Assembly: GCA_963756525.1 (NCBI GenBank)
Contig: CAVWNR010000009.1
Span: 1,302,001 to 1,366,000 of the forward strand
Direction: 5' to 3'
Source of the DNA: CAVWNR01 sp963756525
GTDB lineage: Bacteria; Actinomycetota; Actinomycetes; Mycobacteriales; Jatrophihabitantaceae
DNA: 64,000 nt
Positions 1 to 8,703 of the stretch are shown here, piece after piece. Under the pieces are notes generated by a model, which saw nothing but the letters and a program-made list of their open reading frames with translations, was not told the DNA's origin and ran no database searches. Positions within the stretch are counted from its first letter, which is position 1, and each line of letters begins with the position of its first letter. Both the position numbers and the translations under genes were made by a program.

Positions 1-615
1 GCGCCGCCCAAACCGGGTCGCGGGCCGCTGGCGTTCCGGCTGCATCTCGCGCCGGAGTTCCCCGGTGGCCCGACCGCCGGCTTCGACCTCACCGAGGCCG
101 GCACCCAGAAGCGGCTGGCCGTCTATCTGGTGCGCGATCCGCTGGCGGTCCCCGGCATCGCCCGGCTGGGCCCGGACGCGCTGGGCGTCGACGCCGCCCG
201 GCTCGGTGAGCTGCTGGGTGGCCAGCGGGCGCAGCTCAAGGGCGCGCTTACCGACCAGAGCGTCCTCGCCGGGATCGGCAACGCCTACTCCGACGAGATC
301 CTGCACACCGCGCAGCTCTCGCCGTTCAAGATCGCCGTCAAGCTGACCGACGATGAGGTGGGCCGGCTGCACGACGCCATGCACACCGTGCTCACCGATG
401 CCGTCGAACGCTCCGTCGGGCAGAAGGCGGCGACGCTCAAGGGCGAGAAGCGCAGCGGCCTGCGCGTGCATGCCCGCACCGGGCTGCCCTGCCCGGTGTG
501 CGGCGACACGGTGCGTGAGGTCTCCTTCGCCGACAAGTCGTTCCAGTACTGCCCGACCTGCCAGACGGAGGGGCGCGAACTCGCCGACCGCCGCCTCTCC
601 CGGCTGCTCAAGTAG
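1..615 (+). CDS. Fpg/Nei-family DNA glycosylase, C-terminal part
   Basis: The reading frame is open from the first base, so the gene starts left of the window and only its last 204 codons are seen. The helix-two-turn-helix segment LTDQSVLAGIGNAYSDEIL is typical of formamidopyrimidine/endonuclease VIII glycosylases, which excise oxidised bases in base excision repair. A C-terminal zinc finger follows (CPVC, 16 residues, CPTC). The catalytic N-terminal Pro/Glu is outside the window. The position normally held by the zinc-finger arginine reads ADKSFQYC, a lysine. Family assignment is firm; substrate specificity cannot be read. Confidence 0.9.
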   Translation, partial: APPKPGRGPLAFRLHLAPEFPGGPTAGFDLTEAGTQKRLAVYLVRDPLAVPGIARLGPDALGVDAARLGELLGGQRAQLKGALTDQSVLAGIGNAYSDEILHTAQLSPFKIAVKLTDDEVGRLHDAMHTVLTDAVERSVGQKAATLKGEKRSGLRVHARTGLPCPVCGDTVREVSFADKSFQYCPTCQTEGRELADRRLSRLLK

Positions 616-647
616 AGCAAGCGGAACGCGGCCGGCAGACTGGGTAC

Positions 648-962
648 GTGATGCAGATCCCGACCGTGACCGTCGACCAGCTTCCACCGGACGCGCTGCT
701 CCTCGACGTCCGCGAGGACGACGAGTGGCTGGCCGGGCACGTCGACGGCGCCGTGCACGTCCCGATGACCGAGCTGCCGAATCGGCTCGCAGACGATCCG
801 GCGACCGTGCCCGCCGACCGTCCGGTGTTCGTCGTCTGCAAGGTCGGCGGGCGTTCGGCACGGGTCACCGCCTGGCTGAACGTCGACGGCGGGATGTTGG
901 CCTGGGCCGGCGCTGGGCGGCCCATGGTGAGCGACTCCGGGCAGCCTCCCGAGGTGATCTAG
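648..962 (+). CDS. Rhodanese-like domain protein
   Basis: A 104-residue single-domain rhodanese. The motifs are LLLDVREDDEWLAGHVDGAVHVP near the N-terminus and an active-site loop CKVGGRSA with Cys64 as the presumed persulfide-carrying residue. Such proteins move sulfane sulfur or act as redox or signalling adaptors in the cytoplasm; the acceptor cannot be inferred here. The start is GTG at 648 followed directly by ATG at 651, and either could be used. It follows the glycosylase by 32 bp on the same strand and may be cotranscribed with it. Confidence 0.85.
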   Translation: MMQIPTVTVDQLPPDALLLDVREDDEWLAGHVDGAVHVPMTELPNRLADDPATVPADRPVFVVCKVGGRSARVTAWLNVDGGMLAWAGAGRPMVSDSGQPPEVI

Positions 963-1023
963 CCGTCGCCGACTGGACGGTCGGAGCGGTGTGCCGGACG
1001 GGATTCGTGGGGACGATGAACGT

Positions 1024-1881
1024 GTGACACGCCGAGCCTGGCGTGCCGCGCGGAAACCGAGCGTGGCACCGGCCAGGCCGCTGGTGGTAGCGCATCGCGG
1101 TGCGTCGCACGCGGTCGCCGAGCACACCCTCTCCGCTTATGTCGCCGCCATCGAATCCGGCGCGGACGCGCTCGAATGTGACGTGCGGTTGACCCGCGAC
1201 GAGCACCTGGTCTGCGTCCACGACCGGACCGTCGACCGCACCTCGGACGGCCGGGGCGTGGTGAGCGAACTCGACCTGGCCGGGCTGGAGGCGCTGGACT
1301 TCTCGTCCTGGCACGACTGGGCCGACGCCACCGACCGGCTGCGCCGCGACGAGCCGTACCTGGCCGGAGTTGCCCCGGATCGTGACCACCGCGGCGACGT
1401 GCTGACCCTCGACACGCTGCTCGGCCTGGTCCGCGACACCCCGCGGCCGGTTCGTCTGCTCGTCGAGACCAAGCACCCCACCCGCTACAGCGGCCTGGTC
1501 GAAAAGGAGCTGGTCGGGCTGCTGAACCGGTTCGGTATGGCCGACGATTCCGGTGCGGCCACGGTCATGAGCTTCTCGCCGATCGCGCTGCGCCGGGTGC
1601 GGCTGCTCGCGCCGAAGATCCCAACCGTGCTGCTGATGGATCGGCTGCTGCCGGTGCGCCGCGCCGGCGCGCTGCCGAGCGGCGTGCACATCGCGGGGCC
1701 CGGGCTCTCCGCCGTCCAGGCGGATCCCGATGTCGTGCGTCGCATCCGCGGCCGGGGCCATCAGGTCTACGTGTGGACGGTGGACGAGCCGGACGACGTG
1801 GACTTCGTCCTCGACCTGGGCGTAGACGCGTTGATCACCAACCGGCCGGCCCAGGTGCTGCACCGCCTCGGGCCGCCCTGA
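1024..1881 (+). CDS. Glycerophosphodiester phosphodiesterase
   Basis: GDPD-family TIM-barrel enzyme that hydrolyses glycerophosphodiesters to glycerol-3-phosphate and an alcohol. Visible signatures are VVAHRGASH, the acidic pair in ALECDVRLTRD and the second histidine in VCVHDRTVDR. The C-terminal VYVWTVDEPDDV and ALITNRP are family hallmarks. No signal peptide is seen, so a cytoplasmic enzyme is likely. GTG at 1024 is chosen because GGGGA lies about 10 bases upstream; an upstream in-frame GTG at 991 would add 11 residues of no recognisable homology. Confidence 0.88.
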   Translation: MTRRAWRAARKPSVAPARPLVVAHRGASHAVAEHTLSAYVAAIESGADALECDVRLTRDEHLVCVHDRTVDRTSDGRGVVSELDLAGLEALDFSSWHDWADATDRLRRDEPYLAGVAPDRDHRGDVLTLDTLLGLVRDTPRPVRLLVETKHPTRYSGLVEKELVGLLNRFGMADDSGAATVMSFSPIALRRVRLLAPKIPTVLLMDRLLPVRRAGALPSGVHIAGPGLSAVQADPDVVRRIRGRGHQVYVWTVDEPDDVDFVLDLGVDALITNRPAQVLHRLGPP

Positions 1882-1890
1882 GCAGCGGCG

Positions 1891-4800
1891 CTAGGAGGGC
1901 AGGCCGCGCATCACCCGCAGCGCCACCGACAGCGTGGCCAGGTCGACCGTCTCGCGGCCGAGCGCCTCCTGCAGCGTGGCCCGCGTTCGGCCGACCCGCT
2001 CGGCGTTGGCCTGCTGCCACTTGGCCATTCGCTCTTGCGCCGGGCTGCCGTCGTCGGTCGTGCGCAGCACCGCCGAGGTGATCGCCGAGAGCGCCGCGTA
2101 GACGTCGTGGCGCAGCGCGGCGCGGGCCAGCGCCGACCAGCGGTCGTCACGCGGCAGCCGGGTGATCCGGGTGAGCATCTCGTCGACGCTGAACCGCTCG
2201 GACAGGGCGAAGTGCAGCTCGGCGACCTCGTCGGCGGGGCGGCCGCTGGCGGCGGCGATCTCGACGACGTCCAGCAACAGGAATGCATTGAGCATCTCCG
2301 CGATCCGCCCGGCCAACTCGCGTGGCAGGCCCAGGCCGACGAACCGGTCGGCCTCCGCGTGCAGGTTCTCCCGCTCCATGCCGCACAGCAGCTCGGGAAC
2401 GCGCGGACTGAGCGAACGCACCACCGGCGCGAACCGCTCGATCTCTGCTTCCACGGTAGTGATCGGGAAGCGGATGTCGATCAGCCAGCGGGTGGCTCGG
2501 TCGATCAGCCGGCGGATCTCGGCGTACGCGGCATGCTGCGCGTCGACGGGCACCTTGTTGTCCAGCGCCTCAAGATCGGCCCACAGCCGCGCCAGGTCGA
2601 AGACCTCCCGCACGGTGGCGTAGGCGCGCACGACCTGGCCCACGTCCGCGCCGGTCTCCTCGGTGGCGCGGAAAACGTAGGTCGCGCCGGCCCGGTTGAC
2701 CATGTCGTTGACGACAACGGTGGTGATGATCTCGCGACGCAACGGATGGGTGGCGAGCTGGTGAGCGAAGCGCTGCCTGATCAGCGGCGGGAAATAGCTC
2801 TCCAGCGCTTGCTGGAACCACGGGCCGTCGGGGACCGTCGAGTCGTTGACCTGCTCGCTGAGCGTGATCTTGGAGTAGGCCGCGAGGACCGCGGACTCCG
2901 GCGAGCAGAGCCCCTCGCCGGCCGCCTCGCGCCGCGCCAGCTCGCGCGGCGACGGCAGCGCCTCGAGGTCGCGGTCGAGCTCGCCCGCGCCCTCCAGCGC
3001 CTTGATGTAGCGGTCGTGGACGCTGATCATCGCCGGGCCGAGGCGGCGGCCCATGGCCAGCAGCACGTTCTGCTCGTAGTTGTCGCGCAGCACATGCTTC
3101 TCGACTTCGTCGATGACCGCGGCGAGCAGCTCGTTACGAGCGTCGCAGTCCACCTCGCCGGCGGCGACCGCCCGGTCGAGCAGGATCTTCAGGTTCACTT
3201 CGTGGTCGGACGTGTCGACGCCGGCGGAGTTGTCGATGGCGTCGGTGTTGATCCGCCCGCCTCGGTGCGCGTACTCGATGCGCCCGCGCTGGGTGAAACC
3301 GAGGTTGCCCCCCTCGCCGACGACCTTGCAGCGCAGCTCGTCGGCGTTCACCCGGACCGCGTCGTTCGCCTTGTCGCCGGCGGCGGACTGCGGCTCGGCG
3401 GACGCCTTGACGTAAGTGCCGATGCCGCCGTTCCACAGCAGGTCGACCGGGGCGAGCAGGATCGCGTGGATCAGCTCGTTGGGCGTCATCTTCTCGGTGC
3501 CCTCGGCCAGGCCGAGCGCGACGCGCACCTCCGGGCTGATCGGGACCGCCTTGAGCGTGCGCGGGTAGACCCCGCCCCCGGCCGAGATCAGCGAGGTGTC
3601 GTAGTCGGGCCAGCTCGACCGGGGCAGGTCGAACATCCGGCGCCGCTGCGCGAACGAGGTGGCCGCGTCCGGGTTTGGGTCGAGGAAGATGTGCCGGTGG
3701 TCGAACGCGGCCACCAGCCGGATGTGCTGCGAGAGCAGCATGCCGTTGCCGAACACGTCGCCGGACATGTCGCCGATGCCGACGACGGTGAAGTCCTGCG
3801 CCTGCGTGTCGTGGCCCATCTCGCGGAAGTGGTACTTCACCGACTCCCACGCACCCTTGGCGGTGATGCCCATCCGCTTGTGGTCGAAGCCGGTGGAGCC
3901 ACCCGAGGCGAACGCGTCGCCGAGCCAGAAGCCCTTCTCGAGCGCGATCTCGTTGGCGATGTCACTGAACGTCGCGGTGCCCTTGTCGGCGGCGACGACG
4001 AGGTACGGATCGTCACCGTCGTAGCGGCGGGTATCCGGCGGCGATTGCACCGTGCGCACGCCGTCGGCCTTGGTGACGTAGTTGTCGGTGACGTCGAGGA
4101 GCGCGCTGATGAACATGCGGTAGCACGCGACGCCCTCGGCGAGCCAGGCGTCCCGGTCGACGTTGGGGTCAGGCAGCTGCTTGCAGACGAAGCCGCCCTT
4201 CGAGCCGGTCGGCACGATCACGGCGTTCTTGACGGTCTGCGCCTTGACCAGCCCGAGGATCTCGGTGCGGAAGTCCTCGCGCCGGTCCGACCAGCGGATG
4301 CCGCCGCGCGCGATCGGCCCGAACCGCAGGTGCACGCCCTCGACGCGCGGGGAGTACACCCAGATCTCGTAGCGTGGCCGCGGTGCGGGCAGGTCCGGGA
4401 TGCGGCGCGGCTCGAGCTTGAGCGACAGCGCCCGGGGCAGCTCGTCGGACGGGTCCCGGCGGTAGGCGTTGGTCCGCAGCGTCGCCGTGATCAGCCCGAG
4501 CAGCGAGCGGATGATCCGGTCCTGGTCCAGGCTCGCGACTTCGGCGAGGTCCGCCTCGATCGCGTCGACGAGCGTGGTGCGCTGCTGGACGGGCGGGGCG
4601 CCCGCATCGTCGCCGTCGGCGGGGACGACCTGCGGAGTGCCGGCGAGCGCCGGGTCGAACCGGGACTCGAACAGCTCCACTAGCTTGCGGGCGATCGGCG
4701 CGTTGTCGATCAGCGCCTGCTCGATGTAGCCCTGGCTGAACGGAGTTCCGGCCTGGCGCAGGTACTTGGCATACGCGCGCAGCAGGTTGGCCTGCCACCA

Positions 4801-6702
4801 GGTCAGCTGCGCGCGCAGCACCAGCGCGTTGAAGCCGTCCTGCTCGACCTCGCCCCGCCACAGCAGCCGCAGGGCGTCGACGACGTTGCCGGTGCTCGCC
4901 TCGTCCAGCACGACGCCGGACGGCAGGCGCAGCCCGAAGTCGTAGATCCAGGCCGGCCGTGCGTCGGCTCGTTCGATCTCGTACGGGCGCTCGTCGAGCA
5001 CCTCGATGCCCATCTGGGTGAAGATCGGCAGCGCCCGGGCCAGCGACAGCGGCGCACCGGTGCGGAAGACCTTCAGCCGTCGGTCGGCCGGGTCGTCAGG
5101 GGCGGGCGTGTAGACGTCGAACGCCAGCCCGTCGTCGTCGGGGAGCTCCTCCAGCCAGGAGAGGTCGCGCACCGCCACCGACGCGCTGAAGTCCTCCTTG
5201 TACGCCTCCGGGAACGCCGCGGCGTAGCGGCGCATCAGCGTCTCGGCCGCCTCCTCGCCGCTGGCCAGGGTGAGCAGGTCGGCCAGGTCGTCGCTCCACC
5301 GGCGGGTGACCCGGGCGACCTCCGACTCGACTTGCGCCCGGTCGGGCGACGGCGGTTGGGTGCCCGGCGGCAGCGCGATCAGGAACTGCATCCGGGCGAA
5401 GCCCAGCTCGACGATGCGGTCGTCGTGGTCGATCAGCTCGCCCGGCCAGTGCGCCAAGACGACGTCGCGGACCCTGCGCCGGGTCTCCGGGCCGAACCGG
5501 TCGGCGGGGAAGTAGACCAGCACGCTGGAGAAGTCGCGGTTGAGGTGAATGCGGGCGAACACGCCGACCGCACGCTGCTCGGCTCGCGCCACGACGAGCT
5601 GCGCCAGTCGCAACAGGTCGGCCGTGGGCGCCTCCAGTAGCTCGTCGCGTGGCAGCGTGCGCAGCGCGGCGAGCAGTTGCCGGCCGGTGTGGCTGTTCGC
5701 GCGCACGCCGGCGCGGAGCATGATCTCGGCGATCCGCTTGCGCACCACCGGCACGCGAGCCACCACGCCGTCCTCGAAGCTGGTGATCAGCCCGAGGAAG
5801 ACGTGGACGGTCTGTGCCCCGGCGCCCTTCGCCGAGGTGACGACCGTCACGCAGTCGTAGCGGGCCGAGCGGCGCACAGTCGACACCAGCGGCGACTTGA
5901 AGATCACGAGCGGGACGCCGCTGCGGAACGCCGGCAGCAGCTCCATCGGCGAGATCGTGGCCTCGCCGCGGAGCACGCCGCGCACGTCGCTGGGCTTCGC
6001 GACGCCGCCGGGGCTGGCCAGCTCGTTCGCCGAGTAGGCGGCGTGGCCCAAGATCATGTAGTTGCCGTCGGCGAGCCAGCGCAGCAGCGCGCCCGCCTCG
6101 GCGCTGGTGTCGCGGTCGAACTCACCGGGATGCTCGACCAGCTGGTCGGCCAGTTTCCGGATGAGCTGATACATCGCCGGCGCGTCCGACACCGCGTGGT
6201 GCACGTCGGCCACCACCCGCTCGATACCGGCCCGCACCGCCTCGACGTCCGCTGGTGGGATGGCCGCGGTCTCGATATGCATCCACGACTCGGTGCAGGC
6301 CTCTGGCGGAATCTCGACGTTGTCGTCGAGGTCGTATACCTTCACCAGCCGACCGGCATCGTCGCGGGCGACCACCAGCTGCGGGTGCAAGAGCCGCTCG
6401 ACCGGATGCCCGCTGCGCTCGAGCTCGGCGCGCACCGAGTCGACCAGGTACGGCGCGTCCGGGGTCAGCAGGTCGATCTCCGCCGTGTCGCCGTCCTGGT
6501 CGTCGAGCCGGATCAGCGTCGACATGTCCGGACGGACCGCACCGAACTGCAGGTGGCTGCGGGCCAGCTCGGTCAGCGCGCTCGACGATCGGCCCGGCAG
6601 CTGGCTGCCCGCATGGGCAAGGTAGCGGTGCAGGAAGACGTCGACGTCGATGTCGGGGATGCCAGGTTCGGCGGGCGCGTCCGGCGTCCGGATGTCGCTC
6701 AT
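1891..6702 (-). CDS. gdh: NAD-specific glutamate dehydrogenase, large (180-kDa) class
   Basis: A 1603-residue protein of the bacterial NAD-GDH class, which oxidises glutamate to 2-oxoglutarate and ammonium for catabolism. The N-terminal half is the long regulatory region of this class. The catalytic core carries GSKGGFVCKQLPDPNVD, the lysine-containing substrate site, and GIGDMSGDVFGNGML. ATG at 6702 is preferred because GAGGTGA sits 8 bases upstream; the open frame extends 14 codons further without a better site. The gene is convergent with the phosphodiesterase, 9 bp apart. In mycobacteria the homologue is controlled by GarA; nothing here shows that directly. It may serve the histidine-to-glutamate route encoded nearby. 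Confidence 0.95.
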   Translation of the reverse strand: MSDIRTPDAPAEPGIPDIDVDVFLHRYLAHAGSQLPGRSSSALTELARSHLQFGAVRPDMSTLIRLDDQDGDTAEIDLLTPDAPYLVDSVRAELERSGHPVERLLHPQLVVARDDAGRLVKVYDLDDNVEIPPEACTESWMHIETAAIPPADVEAVRAGIERVVADVHHAVSDAPAMYQLIRKLADQLVEHPGEFDRDTSAEAGALLRWLADGNYMILGHAAYSANELASPGGVAKPSDVRGVLRGEATISPMELLPAFRSGVPLVIFKSPLVSTVRRSARYDCVTVVTSAKGAGAQTVHVFLGLITSFEDGVVARVPVVRKRIAEIMLRAGVRANSHTGRQLLAALRTLPRDELLEAPTADLLRLAQLVVARAEQRAVGVFARIHLNRDFSSVLVYFPADRFGPETRRRVRDVVLAHWPGELIDHDDRIVELGFARMQFLIALPPGTQPPSPDRAQVESEVARVTRRWSDDLADLLTLASGEEAAETLMRRYAAAFPEAYKEDFSASVAVRDLSWLEELPDDDGLAFDVYTPAPDDPADRRLKVFRTGAPLSLARALPIFTQMGIEVLDERPYEIERADARPAWIYDFGLRLPSGVVLDEASTGNVVDALRLLWRGEVEQDGFNALVLRAQLTWWQANLLRAYAKYLRQAGTPFSQGYIEQALIDNAPIARKLVELFESRFDPALAGTPQVVPADGDDAGAPPVQQRTTLVDAIEADLAEVASLDQDRIIRSLLGLITATLRTNAYRRDPSDELPRALSLKLEPRRIPDLPAPRPRYEIWVYSPRVEGVHLRFGPIARGGIRWSDRREDFRTEILGLVKAQTVKNAVIVPTGSKGGFVCKQLPDPNVDRDAWLAEGVACYRMFISALLDVTDNYVTKADGVRTVQSPPDTRRYDGDDPYLVVAADKGTATFSDIANEIALEKGFWLGDAFASGGSTGFDHKRMGITAKGAWESVKYHFREMGHDTQAQDFTVVGIGDMSGDVFGNGMLLSQHIRLVAAFDHRHIFLDPNPDAATSFAQRRRMFDLPRSSWPDYDTSLISAGGGVYPRTLKAVPISPEVRVALGLAEGTEKMTPNELIHAILLAPVDLLWNGGIGTYVKASAEPQSAAGDKANDAVRVNADELRCKVVGEGGNLGFTQRGRIEYAHRGGRINTDAIDNSAGVDTSDHEVNLKILLDRAVAAGEVDCDARNELLAAVIDEVEKHVLRDNYEQNVLLAMGRRLGPAMISVHDRYIKALEGAGELDRDLEALPSPRELARREAAGEGLCSPESAVLAAYSKITLSEQVNDSTVPDGPWFQQALESYFPPLIRQRFAHQLATHPLRREIITTVVVNDMVNRAGATYVFRATEETGADVGQVVRAYATVREVFDLARLWADLEALDNKVPVDAQHAAYAEIRRLIDRATRWLIDIRFPITTVEAEIERFAPVVRSLSPRVPELLCGMERENLHAEADRFVGLGLPRELAGRIAEMLNAFLLLDVVEIAAASGRPADEVAELHFALSERFSVDEMLTRITRLPRDDRWSALARAALRHDVYAALSAITSAVLRTTDDGSPAQERMAKWQQANAERVGRTRATLQEALGRETVDLATLSVALRVMRGLPS

Positions 6703-6771
6703 GACAGCGGTCACCTCGTTGTGACGATTGGGAGCAACTCCCATCCTGGCACTAGCGCCGGGCGGCGGCGG

Positions 6772-7413
6772 TCACAGCCCGTCGACGGGACGCGCCTCGC
6801 CGATCACCCAACCCCGGCCGAGCCGCTCGACCGTGGTCCGCCAGCCGAGCTCGGCGAGGCGGCGGCGCAGCGGCTGCGGATCCAGGTACGCCTTCACGAC
6901 GCGGTGTCGCGAGCCGTCGCTGAGCGTGCGCTGCGCAATCTCCTCGCCCAACCACACCTCGCCGCGGCTGGCGGTCACGTGCTGGGCGACGAACACCGCC
7001 CGGCCGTCGGGCGCCAGCGCGTCGGCGACCGTCCGCCAGAAGTCGGCGTACCGGTCGCTCGGCACATGCGAGAGCCAGAAGCCGAAAAAGACCGTGTCGA
7101 ACCGGCGCGGCGGTGCCCAGCTGAGAACGTCGGCACGGACGAATTCGACGCCGGGCGCGTTCGCGCGGGCGATCTCCAGCATCTCCGGCGCGGCGTCGAT
7201 CGCGGTGTACCGCGCCGCGCGGGGCGCGAGCCGGCGGGTCCAGACGCCGGTTCCGCACGCGATCTCCAAGACGTCACCCCCCGCTGGAACCCAGCGAACC
7301 GCGAGGTCGATGAGTCCGGATGCTTCCGGGTTGCCGTACAGCGGCTGCTCGTACTCCGGCGCCCGGGCGCGGTAGTAGGCGATCTGCTCGGCCAGCAGTC
7401 CCTTGTCCGTCAT
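6772..7413 (-). CDS. Class I SAM-dependent methyltransferase
   Basis: A 213-residue methyltransferase with motif I VLEIACGTGVW at residues 48-58, an acidic residue after beta-2 (YTAIDAAPEML) and FVRADVLSW as the third nucleotide-contacting strand. The substrate is unknown. The frame is open much further upstream, but ATG at 7413 is where methyltransferase homology begins, and the extension would run across the divergent Smr gene. It ends 70 bp upstream of gdh on the same strand. Confidence 0.85.
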   Translation of the reverse strand: MTDKGLLAEQIAYYRARAPEYEQPLYGNPEASGLIDLAVRWVPAGGDVLEIACGTGVWTRRLAPRAARYTAIDAAPEMLEIARANAPGVEFVRADVLSWAPPRRFDTVFFGFWLSHVPSDRYADFWRTVADALAPDGRAVFVAQHVTASRGEVWLGEEIAQRTLSDGSRHRVVKAYLDPQPLRRRLAELGWRTTVERLGRGWVIGEARPVDGL

Positions 7414-7449
7414 GGCTGCATCCTGCACCGGGCGCGCGAGGATGGTGCG

Positions 7450-7704
7450 GTGAAGCTGAAGCTCGACCTGCACGACATCTACAACCATGGGGACGAGATC
7501 GACCGGGCGCTGCGGGCGATCATCGATGAGGCGGTGGCGAAGAAGGCGCCGCTGGTCGAGATCATCCCGGGCAAGGGCTCGGGACAGCTGAAGAAGCGTG
7601 TGCTCCGCTTCCTCGACCGCAAGGACATCAAGGCGCTCTACCACCGGGTGGAGAAGGACTCCGACAACTTCGGCCGGGTTTTCGTCCACTTCCGCTGGAA
7701 GTGA
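7450..7704 (+). CDS. Small Smr-domain protein
   Basis: An 84-residue stand-alone Smr domain, the C-terminal nuclease-like module of MutS2 proteins. The diagnostic LDLHD motif is at residues 4-8 and the GKGSG loop is near residue 43. Stand-alone Smr domains bind or nick nucleic acids; the role here is unknown. The start is GTG at 7450 with GAGGA about 8 bases upstream. It is divergent from the methyltransferase with only a 36-bp spacer, so their promoters must overlap. Confidence 0.85.
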   Translation: MKLKLDLHDIYNHGDEIDRALRAIIDEAVAKKAPLVEIIPGKGSGQLKKRVLRFLDRKDIKALYHRVEKDSDNFGRVFVHFRWK

Positions 7705-7727
7705 GGCGCCGAGTCGCGACTTCGCCT
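7704..7727. terminator. Possible bidirectional terminator hairpin
   Basis: Outer arms AGGCG and CGCCT enclose the perfect palindrome AGTCGCGACT, between the convergent Smr and ArsR-type genes. There is no T-run, which is common in high-GC actinobacteria. Weak on sequence alone. Confidence 0.35.
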
Positions 7728-7733
7728 GGGAGG

Positions 7734-8039
7734 TCAGCCCCTGCCGTCCGCCCCCAGCTGGCGCACCATCTGCTCGAGCACTGGGAGGATGCGCGGGTCG
7801 GTGACCCGGTAGAGCTGGTGTCTGCCCTCCCGGTGCGCGCTGACCACACCGGCGGCGCGGAGCTTGGCGAGCTGCTGGCTGGCCGCTGGCACGCTCGCCC
7901 CGGACAGCTCGGCCAGCGTGCTCACGTCGAGCTCGTCGGAGCCGAGCAGCCAGACCAGATGCAGCCGTCCCGGTACGGAGAGCAGGTCGAACGTGGCGGC
8001 GGCCGCCTCGAGCTGCGCCGGGGAGAGCTGTCTGGGCAT
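7734..8039 (-). CDS. ArsR-family winged-helix transcriptional regulator
   Basis: A 101-residue ArsR/SmtB-type repressor. The recognition region is LAELSGASVPAASQQLAKLRAAGVV, followed by the wing VSAHREGRHQLYRVTD. Such repressors typically release DNA on binding metal or another ligand. No classic CxCxC metal site is present, so the ligand is open. No transporter or efflux partner is adjacent. ATG at 8039 is preferred over a TTG start 13 codons upstream. Confidence 0.85.
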   Translation of the reverse strand: MPRQLSPAQLEAAAATFDLLSVPGRLHLVWLLGSDELDVSTLAELSGASVPAASQQLAKLRAAGVVSAHREGRHQLYRVTDPRILPVLEQMVRQLGADGRG

Positions 8040-8051
8040 GATGTGCCCACT

Positions 8052-8078
8052 GTGCGCACTTTTAGTTCGTTTGCGCAA
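8052..8078. promoter_or_regulatory. Candidate ArsR operator
   Basis: Two 8-bp palindromes, GTGCGCAC (8052-8059) and TTGCGCAA (8071-8078), lie just upstream of the regulator's start, 19 bp centre to centre. Autoregulation through them is an inference from position and symmetry. Confidence 0.3.
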
Positions 8079-8094
8079 GGGACGGACTGGCTGG

Positions 8095-8670
8095 TCAGCC
8101 CCGCTTCGCCTTCGCGGCGGCCTTCACCTGCTGCTTGTATGTGCGCACCTTGGCCAGCGACTCGTCGTCGACGACGTCCGCGACGGAGCGGAACACGCCG
8201 TTCTCGCCGTAGCTGCCCGCGGCCGCCTGCCATCCCGGCGGGCGCACGTCGAGCTGTTTGCCGATCAGCGCCGTGAAGATCTTCGCCTTCTGCTCGCCGA
8301 ATCCGGGCAGTGCGCCGAGCCGCCGCACCAGGTCCGCACCGTCCGAGGCCTCTGTCCACACCGCGGCGGCGTCCCCGTCGTAGCGATCGACGATCGCGCG
8401 CGCCAGGTCCTGCACCCGCTTCGCCATCGCCGCCGGGAACCGGTGCAGCGCCGGCGGCTCGGCGAAGATCGCCTCGAACTCCTCCGCGTCGTACGCCGCG
8501 ATCTCTCGGGCGTCCAGTCGTTCGCCGGCCTCCATCCGCTCGCGAAGCACATGCGGCGACGTGAACGCCTTCTCCATCGGGATCTGCTGGTCGAGCAGCA
8601 TGCCGATCAACAGGGCGAGCGGGTCGTCGTGGAGCAGGTCGTTCGCCTCTGGGCTGGTGGCGAGGTGCAT
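8095..8670 (-). CDS. HhH-GPD-type base-excision repair protein
   Basis: A 191-residue protein with the helix-hairpin-helix segment LGALPGFGEQKAKIFTALIG and the N-terminal LLIGMLLDQQIPMEKAF of HhH-GPD proteins. Members remove damaged bases, but this short actinobacterial group is experimentally poorly defined. The Lys of a bifunctional glycosylase is not obvious. It lies between the ArsR regulator and hutU on the same strand with small gaps. Confidence 0.8.
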   Translation of the reverse strand: MHLATSPEANDLLHDDPLALLIGMLLDQQIPMEKAFTSPHVLRERMEAGERLDAREIAAYDAEEFEAIFAEPPALHRFPAAMAKRVQDLARAIVDRYDGDAAAVWTEASDGADLVRRLGALPGFGEQKAKIFTALIGKQLDVRPPGWQAAAGSYGENGVFRSVADVVDDESLAKVRTYKQQVKAAAKAKRG

Positions 8671-8703
8671 ACGTCTGAGCGTAGGACCGGAGAATGCGGC
8701 CGA

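Noticed and set aside
2035..4683. An 882-residue open frame on the plus strand opposite gdh
   Set aside because: It is the antisense shadow of a well-supported gene; long antisense frames are usual in very GC-rich DNA and it shows no domain.
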